From Ruminococcaceae bacterium UBA1236 (lineage in GTDB: Bacteria; Bacillota; Clostridia; Oscillospirales; Acutalibacteraceae): a stretch of 14,013 nucleotides of DNA. The number at the start of each line of letters is the position of its first letter. Position 1 is the stretch's first letter. Below the pieces are notes generated by a model. It was not told the origin of the DNA. It saw nothing but the letters and a program-made list of their open reading frames with translations, and did no database searches. Both the position numbers and the translations under genes were made by a program. The stretch lies in the NCBI GenBank assembly GCA_002309055.1, contig DBWO01000007.1, positions 8,894 to 22,906 of the forward strand, read 5' to 3'. Of this stretch, positions 8,895 to 14,013 are shown one piece after another.

Positions 8895-9497
8895 ATGAGT
8901 AAATACGGCCTTAAGATATCTCTGTGCGCCCTGGCTCTCAACATCGCGCTTTTTGCCGTGAAGCTTTATGTGGGCATCAGCTCGGGCTGCCTCGCCGTTT
9001 ACTGCGACGGCATAAACAACCTTGCCGATTCCCTCTCGTGCGCCGTTGCCGTTTTCGGCTTTGCCATGGCGCGCAGGCTCGGCGAAAGGGAAAATCTGCG
9101 CACACAGAGCCTTATATCATTTGTAATGGGGCTTGTCGTTGCCCTGACCGGCGCATACTTTGCTTATCAGGGCCTCGAAAAACTGATGTACCCCACCCTT
9201 GTTTCATTCTATATGCATTACGCCGTGCTGATTTTTGTCACGGCGCTTGTGAAGCTCGCAATGGGCTTTATGTTCAGCCGCGCAGACCGCCGCCACCCCT
9301 CACCCGTTTACAGGGCAATGCGGCTTGACAGCTTTATGGACTGCGGCGTTACGCTTTGCGCCCTCATCAGCTTCGGCCTTTCCGAAAAGCTGAATTTCGC
9401 GCTCGACGGCATCATCTCCGTTGCCATAGGCGTGTTTGTGGCGGTCAGCGCCGTTAAAACGGTTATCACTCAGACAAAGTTTTTAATAAATGACTAA
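8895..9497 (+). CDS. Cation diffusion facilitator (CDF) transporter, membrane domain only
   Basis: 200 residues, almost entirely hydrophobic, with about six membrane helices (roughly 8-28, 32-58, 72-92, 105-127, 146-162, 170-190). CDF proteins export divalent metals in exchange for protons. CDF signs are LALNIALFAVKLYVGISSG, then SGCLAVYCDGINNLAD in helix 2, RLDSFMD in helix 5 and ALDGIISVAIGV in helix 6. Aligning helix 2 with the usual His/Asp-x3-Asp site gives Asn41 and Asp45; helix 5 gives Asp145 and Asp149. An Asn-Asp/Asp-Asp site resembles Mn-exporting CDFs, so manganese is a possible substrate (inference). The usual C-terminal cytosolic domain of about 80-100 residues is absent: the protein stops right after helix 6, with no frameshift visible. 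A stop codon in frame upstream makes the ATG at 8895 the only sensible start. It sits 12 nt before the phosphoesterase gene in one operon. Confidence 0.8.
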   Translation: MSKYGLKISLCALALNIALFAVKLYVGISSGCLAVYCDGINNLADSLSCAVAVFGFAMARRLGERENLRTQSLISFVMGLVVALTGAYFAYQGLEKLMYPTLVSFYMHYAVLIFVTALVKLAMGFMFSRADRRHPSPVYRAMRLDSFMDCGVTLCALISFGLSEKLNFALDGIISVAIGVFVAVSAVKTVITQTKFLIND

Positions 9498-9509
9498 GGA
9501 GCCCGTAAA

Positions 9510-10778
9510 ATGAGCAAAAAAGAAAAGGTTAAAAAAACAGGTAAACAGAGGTTCAAAAGCTTCCTCAAGGTTATCGGCATCATATTGCTTGTGATAGCCG
9601 TTATATGCGCGGTTATCGCCGTTATCAACGCCATAGGCAACCGCTCAAACAGGAATTTCATCAAGACCATTCCCGCGGTTGAATACGAGAATCAGCTTGA
9701 GCCTGCGCTTGACAAGGACGGTTACTACACCTTTGTGACCGACAGCAATCTCAAGGTGATGCAGCTGACCGACATACATATCGGCGGAGGCATTCTCAGC
9801 GTTAAGAAGGACAATCTCGCAATCAACGCCGTTGCCGCGATGGTATCCGCCGAAAAGCCGGACCTCGTAATCGTGACGGGCGACGTCGCCTACCCCGTGC
9901 CCTTCCAGTCGCTCACCTTCAACAACAAGACGGGCGCCGTCATTTTCGCGGAGCTCATGGAGAAGCTCGGCGTTTACTGGGCGCTCTCCTTCGGCAACCA
10001 CGATACGGAGCTTTACTCCTTCTACACAAGAGAAGAAATCTGCGACCTCTACACGGGCGGCGATTATCCGCACTGCCTGCTTCAGGCGGGCCCCGAGGAT
10101 GTTTCGGGCGTTGGCAACTACGTTATCAACGTTAAAAACACCGCGGGCAATATCACCCAGAGCTTCTTTATGCTTGACTCCCACTCATACACCGACAACG
10201 ACTATTTCGGCGCTCTGTGGAGATATGACACCATCCACGAGGACCAGGTGAAATGGTATGAGGACACCCTCAAAGCGCTCACAGAGGAAAACGGCGGCGT
10301 CGCTCCCGAATCCCTCGCTTTCTTCCATATTCCCCTGCCCGAATTCAAAGACGCCTACATTGAGTGGTCCGATAACGGCTTCAAGGACACCGACAGCGTG
10401 CAGTATGTGCGCGGCTACGCGGGCGAGCACAAGGGCGTTATTTACAGCAGCGCTCACAACTACGGCTTCTTTGACAAGGTGAAGGAGCTCGGCTCGACCA
10501 AAGAGATATTCTGCGGCCACGACCACCTCAACAACCTCGCTCTCGACTATAACGGCATACGCATGACATACGGCTACTCGGTTGACTACCTCGCCTATGT
10601 CGGCATTATGAAGCTCGGCCTTCAGCGCGGCTGCACAATAATCGACGTGAAACCCGACGGCACGCACGAGGTAACGCTCGAAAACTACTACCAGGATAAG
10701 TATCAGCCCGTCTCGGCGAAAGAACAGGTTGCGATGGAGCAGATGTATGATGACGCCGGCGTGCTGGCGACCGACTGA
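9510..10778 (+). CDS. Membrane-anchored calcineurin-like metallophosphoesterase
   Basis: 422 residues; AAGGAG lies 8 nt before the ATG. A basic N-terminus (KKEKVKKTGKQRFK) precedes one membrane helix at about 18-42, so the catalytic domain should lie outside the membrane (signal-anchor topology, positive-inside rule). The dimetal phosphoesterase motifs are complete: QLTDIH (Asp88, His90), VTGDVAY (Asp125), SFGNHDTE (Asn163, His164), FFHIP (His273) and CGHDHL (His337, His339). This family hydrolyses phosphomonoesters or diesters using Mn, Fe or Zn. The pattern is nearest to Dcr2/purple-acid-phosphatase-like enzymes, but the substrate cannot be read from sequence. It follows the CDF transporter by 12 nt and a strong terminator-like hairpin comes after it, so the two form a bicistronic unit. 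No sign of truncation. Confidence 0.9.
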   Translation: MSKKEKVKKTGKQRFKSFLKVIGIILLVIAVICAVIAVINAIGNRSNRNFIKTIPAVEYENQLEPALDKDGYYTFVTDSNLKVMQLTDIHIGGGILSVKKDNLAINAVAAMVSAEKPDLVIVTGDVAYPVPFQSLTFNNKTGAVIFAELMEKLGVYWALSFGNHDTELYSFYTREEICDLYTGGDYPHCLLQAGPEDVSGVGNYVINVKNTAGNITQSFFMLDSHSYTDNDYFGALWRYDTIHEDQVKWYEDTLKALTEENGGVAPESLAFFHIPLPEFKDAYIEWSDNGFKDTDSVQYVRGYAGEHKGVIYSSAHNYGFFDKVKELGSTKEIFCGHDHLNNLALDYNGIRMTYGYSVDYLAYVGIMKLGLQRGCTIIDVKPDGTHEVTLENYYQDKYQPVSAKEQVAMEQMYDDAGVLATD

Positions 10779-10823
10779 CGGATTGCCGTACCGGGCGAAA
10801 AACAAAAAGACAAATAATAACAA

Positions 10824-10857
10824 AAGGGCTTGCAGTCGATTGTTACTGCAAGCCCTT
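10824..10857 (+). terminator. Terminator hairpin after the phosphoesterase gene
   Basis: A perfect 13-bp stem, AAGGGCTTGCAGT (10824-10836) with ACTGCAAGCCCTT (10845-10857), and an 8-nt loop, 46 bp after the phosphoesterase stop. The plus-strand tail is only weakly T-rich. On the minus strand the hairpin is followed by a long T-rich run (the complement of 10797-10823), so it may work better against leftward transcription or act in both directions. Confidence 0.75.
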
Positions 10858-10950
10858 GATTCTTGTAATGGTTATATTATATTCCGCATTATGCGGGAAT
10901 GCATGGTTGTTTCGCTCCGGTTATATAAATTCGGTAATTGTCCCCGGGGC

Positions 10951-10980
10951 CCCCGAAAAGTCCGGAAAGACTTTTTGGGG
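10951..10980. repeat. GC-to-T hairpin inside the inverted-repeat element
   Basis: CCCCGAAAAGTC (10951-10962) pairs with GACTTTTTGGGG (10969-10980), 12 bp including one G-T pair, around the loop CGGAAA. It is preceded by CCCCGGGG (10942-10949). The T-run lies within the stem. It resembles a terminator core but has no T-tail after it. Confidence 0.6.
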
Positions 10981-11203
10981 AGGGGTTGAACCGGCGAAGC
11001 GCGTCCGGTGGACGATAAAGCGAGACGGTGAAATGAGCAAACAGGGAGAATTGCGAAGTGAGCCAACGAGCAAGGCGACCTTTGTTTGCGAGGGCAAAAC
11101 AGCGGAGCGGATGAGAGCTCGCGTGAACAAAGGATTACAAGACGCGGGCGCGATTAAGCGTAGCTTGTGACGACGACGTAGGGAATGGCGTCCCGACATT
11201 CCG

Positions 11204-11371
11204 ATGTGCCGCAAGGCGCATTAAATGTTTTTTATGCTCCGCATATCCCGGGGCGGCAAGGATGAATCCTTGCCCTACAACAGCGGGTTACAATAAACAA
11301 AGATATATATTTGGAGCGAAGCGACCCGAAACATTTCCGCAAGGAAATATTTCATACGCTGCAAGGCGTAT
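11204..11371. repeat. Three hairpins with different stems and the same GCAA tetraloop
   Basis: ATGTGCC-GCAA-GGCGCAT (11204-11221), an 11-bp stem GAAACATTTCC-GCAA-GGAAATATTTC (11328-11353, one mismatch), and ATACGCT-GCAA-GGCGTAT (11354-11371). The last two are directly adjacent. Stem sequences differ but pairing is kept, with G-T wobbles in two of the three. GCAA is a stable GNRA loop, so structure at the RNA level, or cruciform extrusion, is a plausible selected property. Confidence 0.65.
11255..11274. repeat. Perfect 9-bp palindrome with 2-nt centre
   Basis: GGCAAGGAT (11255-11263) and ATCCTTGCC (11266-11274) are exact inverted copies separated by GA. It lies next to CCCGGGG and is followed by CTACAA. 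The compact, self-complementary form is typical of dispersed intergenic palindromes in gut Clostridia; this is recollection, not a search. Confidence 0.6.
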
Positions 11372-11379
11372 TCCATCTG

Positions 11380-11417
11380 TTTTATGCATAAAACTGCTCA
11401 GGTTGCATAATTATGCA
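11380..11417. repeat. Pair of perfect 14-bp palindromes sharing the TGCATAA half-site
   Basis: TTTTATGCATAAAA (11380-11393) and TGCATAATTATGCA (11404-11417) are both exact palindromes with centres 24 bp apart. Each contains TTATGCA and TGCATAA once, overlapping in the first and adjacent in the second. This resembles a dimer-protein binding arrangement, but no gene start is nearby, so function is unknown. Confidence 0.6.
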
Positions 11418-11554
11418 CGATTTTAACAAATTCTTTCATTATCGTTTATTTTGCATTCACACCGAATTCATATTTGAGGATTATATATTAATTGTACTCA
11501 GAGAGAGCCGCAACTCTCTGTGTACCAGCAATACCCCTCCTCAATTCAACCCCA

Positions 11555-11596
11555 ATGTCAAAGCCCCGCTCCATTCAGGGAGCGGGGCTTTGGCAT
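11555..11596 (-). terminator. Terminator of the fucose operon, possibly bidirectional
   Basis: An 18-bp stem with one G-T pair: the arms at 11555-11572 and 11579-11596 have the core AAAGCCCCGCTCC/GGAGCGGGGCTTT around a 6-nt loop. It lies 23 bp beyond the fucI stop. It has a GC-rich core with A/T ends inside the stem but no long T-tail. It is the strongest hairpin in the window and symmetric enough to stop transcription from either side. Confidence 0.8.
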
Positions 11597-11619
11597 ATCC
11601 ATATTATTATCTTTTCCGC

Positions 11620-13416
11620 TTATTTGTACATCGGGCCGTATGCCTGACAGGCTCTGAAGTCCGCGCCCTCGAGGTCTTTGGTGCCGAACGCGCCCCAGCA
11701 GGCCGGGCGGAAAATCTTTTCGTCGGGCACATTGTGAAGGGCTACGGGGATTCTCAGCATCGAGGCCATCGTGATGAGGTCCGCGCCGATGTGACCGTAT
11801 GAGATGGCGCCGTGATTCGCGCCCCAGTTGTTCATAAGGTCATAGGCGGACTTGAACGGGCCTTCGCCGGTGCATCTGGGGGTAAACCAGGTGCAGGGCC
11901 AGGTGTAATCGGTCCTCTTCCAGAGGATGTCGGAAACTTCGTCCGGCAGGTTAACTGTCCAGCCCTCGGCAATCTGAAGCACGGGGCCCAGACCCTTTAC
12001 GATGTTAAGGCGTATCATTGTGGCGGGCATCTCCGCTCTGGTGAGGAATCTGCTTGAATATCCGCCGCCTCTGAAATAGCCGTTGTCCGCGGCGCACCAG
12101 GTGGTGGCGCCGAGCATCTTTTCGGTATCTTCGGGTGTAACGTTATACCACTCTTTGATGAGTGCGTTGCCGTTTTCATCCTTCACTTCGCCGCAGGCAT
12201 CAAGGCAGCAAGCGCCGGAGTTGATGAGGTGAATAAAGCCGTCGGCGTCTTTTGCTTTGCCTTCTATATCATAGCCGGTAACTCTCTTGACGCTTGAGCC
12301 GCTCCAGTAGGTGCGCACATCCGCGAACATCTGCGGTCTGTTTGTGAGAAGTTTCATAAGGAGCATGCTTGTGCCGTTGAGGGTGTCGTTTTCGGTTGCG
12401 AGCACATAGGGCTCTCTCACGCCCGTCCAGTCAAACGAGGTGTTGAGCAGCGCCTCGGCAAAGTCCGCGTTGGGGTAGTAGTCGGTCCACTGTCTCTGGC
12501 CCTGGAAGCCCGCGGCTATGGCGTTGTGGCCTGCCGCCTCTTCCTCTCTGCCGGCGGGCAGATTGCTGCTGCCGTTCATGAGGTCTTTTATGATGCACAT
12601 CATCTTGACGGTGAATTCCCAGTCTTTCTCCTTCTGCTCGGGAGTCTTGCGCACGAAATCGGGGTTCTTGTCAAAGCCCTCTTTGCAGTTTTCCTTTGTC
12701 CAGGCGAGAGCTTTCCGGAATTCGGCCTCGTCATAGATGCCTTCTTCCATACGGCGGAGGATTTCCACCTCGTCAACGCTCTCAACTCTCATGCCGAGAT
12801 ACTCTTCAAAGAAATCGGGGTTGATTGTTGAGCCGGCTATGCCCATGCAGATTGAACCTATCTGCAGGTAGGATTTGCCTCTCATTGTCGCAACTGCGAC
12901 TGCCGCTCTGCCGAAGCGCAGGAGCTTTTCTTTAACGTCGTCGGGCAGGGTGGTGTCATCTGCGTCCTGCACATCTTTGCCGTAAATGCCGAATGCGGGC
13001 AGGCCCTTCTGCGCGTGAGCCGCAAGCACGGCGGCAAGATAAACGGCGCCCGGTCTCTCGGTGGCGTTAAAGCCCCATACGCCCTTGATTGTGTTGGGAT
13101 CCATATCCATTGTTTCGGAGCCGTAGCACCAGCAGGGGGTGACGGAAAGGGTGATGTCAACGCCCTCTTTCTTGAATTTTGCCGCGCAGGCGGCGGCCTC
13201 AGCGACACGGCCGATTGATGTGTCCGCGATAACGACCTTTACGGGCTCGCCGTTTGAGTAGCGGAGATTCTCCGTGAAGAGAGCGGCGGCGGTTTTTGCC
13301 ATATTCATGGTCTGCTCCTCAAGGGATTCTCTTACCTTGAGAGGGCCTCTTCTTGCATCTATAATCGGTCTTATGCCGATTACGGGGTATTCGCCGATAA
13401 GTCTGCTTTTTGCCAT
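11620..13416 (-). CDS. fucI: L-fucose isomerase
   Basis: 598 residues, matching the about 590 of E. coli FucI. It interconverts L-fucose and L-fuculose (also D-arabinose and D-ribulose) in the cytoplasm, using Mn2+; the family enzyme is a hexamer. Conserved blocks read as in FucI: IGIRPIIDARR, VRESLEEQTMNMAK, TPCWCYGSETMDMDP, GFNATERPGAVYLAA, GKDVQDADDT, AAGFQGQRQWTDYYPN, GGGYSSRFLT and GLGPVLQIAEGW. Metal and catalytic residues are present: Glu342 in LATENDTLNG, Asp366 in FADVRTYWS and His535 in WGANHGA (equivalent to Glu337, Asp361 and His528 of E. coli). The start ATG at 13416 has AGGAAG 8 nt upstream. The kinase gene ends 25 nt before it, so the two are co-transcribed, with a terminator hairpin just past the stop. 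No defect is seen. Confidence 0.97.
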   Translation of the reverse strand: MAKSRLIGEYPVIGIRPIIDARRGPLKVRESLEEQTMNMAKTAAALFTENLRYSNGEPVKVVIADTSIGRVAEAAACAAKFKKEGVDITLSVTPCWCYGSETMDMDPNTIKGVWGFNATERPGAVYLAAVLAAHAQKGLPAFGIYGKDVQDADDTTLPDDVKEKLLRFGRAAVAVATMRGKSYLQIGSICMGIAGSTINPDFFEEYLGMRVESVDEVEILRRMEEGIYDEAEFRKALAWTKENCKEGFDKNPDFVRKTPEQKEKDWEFTVKMMCIIKDLMNGSSNLPAGREEEAAGHNAIAAGFQGQRQWTDYYPNADFAEALLNTSFDWTGVREPYVLATENDTLNGTSMLLMKLLTNRPQMFADVRTYWSGSSVKRVTGYDIEGKAKDADGFIHLINSGACCLDACGEVKDENGNALIKEWYNVTPEDTEKMLGATTWCAADNGYFRGGGYSSRFLTRAEMPATMIRLNIVKGLGPVLQIAEGWTVNLPDEVSDILWKRTDYTWPCTWFTPRCTGEGPFKSAYDLMNNWGANHGAISYGHIGADLITMASMLRIPVALHNVPDEKIFRPACWGAFGTKDLEGADFRACQAYGPMYK

Positions 13417-13441
13417 AATGACAACTTCCTTTCCTTGTGAT

Positions 13442-14013
13442 TTATGATACTGATTTTAAATATTTTTCGTAGGCCGTGTTCCAATCTTCTGTGTTTTCGG
13501 GAAGATATTCGGCCGTTTTTTCGCTTTTTCCGATTATTTCACGCGCCTGCTCAACAGATGAGACTGCGCCCTGTGAAATGAGCTGCACGGCGATGTTGCC
13601 GAGCACGGTTGCTTCAACGGGTCCTGCGATAACCTTTCTGCCCGTTGAGCACGCGGTCATACGCAGAAGGAGGGTGTCCTTCGTGCCGCCGCCGATAATG
13701 TTGATTTCGGGATAGCTTCTGCCCGTGCATTTTTCAAGCTTCGCGACTGTATCCTTATATTTCATCGCGAGACTCTCGTATATGCATCTCACTACCTCGC
13801 CCGTTGACTGCGGCACATACTGACCCGTGCGCGCGCAGTAATCTTTTATCCTCTGCGGGATGTTGCCGGGCGTATTGAAATCGGGGCAGTCCGGGTCTAT
13901 GAAGCATCTGAAGGGTTCGGCCGCGAGCGCCTCTTTCTCAAGGTCCGCGAAGGAATAATCGTGACCGTGCCTGTTCCAGTGGCGTCTGCTCTCCTGAATG
14001 AGCCACAGACCGA
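13442..14013 (-). CDS. FGGY sugar kinase, rhamnulokinase/fuculokinase type (5' end outside window)
   Basis: The C-terminal 189 residues of a protein normally about 480 long; the right edge of the window removes the start. FGGY kinases phosphorylate ketoses with ATP. The visible part matches the RhaB-like branch: GLWLIQESRRHW, PFRCFIDPDCPDF, PQSTGEVVRCIYESLAMKY, then the nucleotide-binding glycine block INIIGGGTKD, MTACSTGRKV and AGPVEATVLGNIAVQ. An Asp stands where many relatives have Asn after GGGxx. Its position directly upstream of fucI suggests L-fuculose as the substrate (yielding L-fuculose-1-phosphate), although the sequence looks more like a rhamnulokinase than the classic enterobacterial FucK. 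I therefore leave the symbol empty. An aldolase and transporter would be expected upstream, outside the window. Confidence 0.88.
   Translation of the reverse strand, partial: GLWLIQESRRHWNRHGHDYSFADLEKEALAAEPFRCFIDPDCPDFNTPGNIPQRIKDYCARTGQYVPQSTGEVVRCIYESLAMKYKDTVAKLEKCTGRSYPEINIIGGGTKDTLLLRMTACSTGRKVIAGPVEATVLGNIAVQLISQGAVSSVEQAREIIGKSEKTAEYLPENTEDWNTAYEKYLKSVS

Larger units (their letters stand above)
10905..11326. mobile_element. Possible MITE-like element with 23-bp imperfect terminal inverted repeats
   Basis: The left arm 10905-10927 begins GGTTGTTTCGCTCC and the right arm 11304-11326 ends GGAGCGAAGCGACC. The outer 14 positions pair with 12 Watson-Crick and two G-T pairs. After three mismatches, six more A/T positions pair (TATATA), giving 18 of 23 identities between the arms. 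The interior carries no transposase frame. No clear target-site duplication is seen at the ends, and the GAGCG-type words could arise by composition, so the mobile-element call is tentative. Confidence 0.4.
10779..11619. other. 841-bp gene-free convergent zone rich in hairpins
   Basis: It lies between the 3' ends of two convergent units. Open frames here (for instance a 104-codon frame at 10856-11170) have no ribosome binding site and no recognisable protein. The left two thirds show biased GCG/GAGCG-rich wording unlike the neighbouring genes; the right third is AT-rich. Besides the features listed separately, hairpins lie at 10881-10900 (CCGCAT/ATGCGG), 11118-11122 with 11088-11092 (GCGAG/CTCGC inside CCTTTGTT/AACAAAGG), 11182-11202 (GGAATG/CATTCC), 11233-11245 (TATGC/GCATA) and 11494-11525 (12-bp stem with one mismatch). 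Confidence 0.7.

Noticed and set aside
8882..8902. Six-codon upstream mini-frame (ATG GTG ATG AAT AAT GAG TAA) overlapping the CDF start
   Set aside because: It has no ribosome binding site and would sit at the very 5' end of the predicted transcript. The GGTGAT inside it is better read as the site for the ATG at 8895.
10856..11170. 104-codon open frame in the convergent zone, starting at TTG
   Set aside because: It has no ribosome binding site and begins inside the terminator hairpin. The composition is repeat-like with no recognisable domain; it passes through several hairpins.
11451..11596. Small RNA gene with the 11494-11525 hairpin and the 11555-11596 terminator
   Set aside because: I could not find a promoter with acceptable -35/-10 spacing before the hairpin, so the two hairpins are listed only as structures.
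11413..11802. 129-codon plus-strand frame spanning the end of fucI
   Set aside because: It crosses the terminator hairpin and its second half is antisense to fucI. No ribosome binding site or known family.

Overview
The window looks like a piece of the chromosome of a gut-type Clostridia (Bacillota, probably Oscillospirales or Ruminococcaceae-like). The evidence is an addB-addA pair in Gram-positive order, Shine-Dalgarno sites of the AGGAGG type, AT-rich sigma-A-like promoters between fairly GC-rich genes, a secreted transglutaminase-like protein with Cys-pair repeats, and an L-fucose catabolic pair. The genus is inferred from style, not from any search.

Layout. (1) 1-1787, minus strand: 5' part of a secreted transglutaminase-like protein whose C-terminus is built from near-identical 40-residue (120-bp) Cys-pair repeats and runs off the left edge. 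(2) 1788-1974: a divergent promoter region. (3) 1975-8842, plus strand: addB and addA, overlapping by 20 nt, encoding the two subunits of the AddAB helicase-nuclease for double-strand break repair. The addA start is best placed at a TTG codon behind a near-perfect ribosome binding site. (4) 8895-10778, plus strand: a two-gene unit with its own extended -10 promoter. It holds a cation diffusion facilitator (CDF) reduced to its membrane domain, then a membrane-anchored calcineurin-type metallophosphoesterase. (5) 10779-11619: an 841-bp gene-free zone between convergent units, full of hairpins. It has a terminator at each end, a 422-bp stretch bounded by 23-bp imperfect inverted repeats (MITE-like), a run of GCAA-capped hairpins, and two 14-bp palindromes built from the same half-site. 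(6) 11620-14013, minus strand: L-fucose isomerase, preceded by the C-terminal part of a RhaB/FucK-type FGGY sugar kinase cut by the right edge. These carry out consecutive steps, fucose to fuculose to fuculose-1-phosphate.

The coding part is mostly ordinary. The most unusual material is the structured non-coding zone (5), the C-terminal-domain-less CDF with an Asn-Asp/Asp-Asp metal site beside a secreted metalloenzyme, and the tandem repeats at the left edge. I do not see a convincing new multi-gene system. All family calls come from reading motifs by eye.
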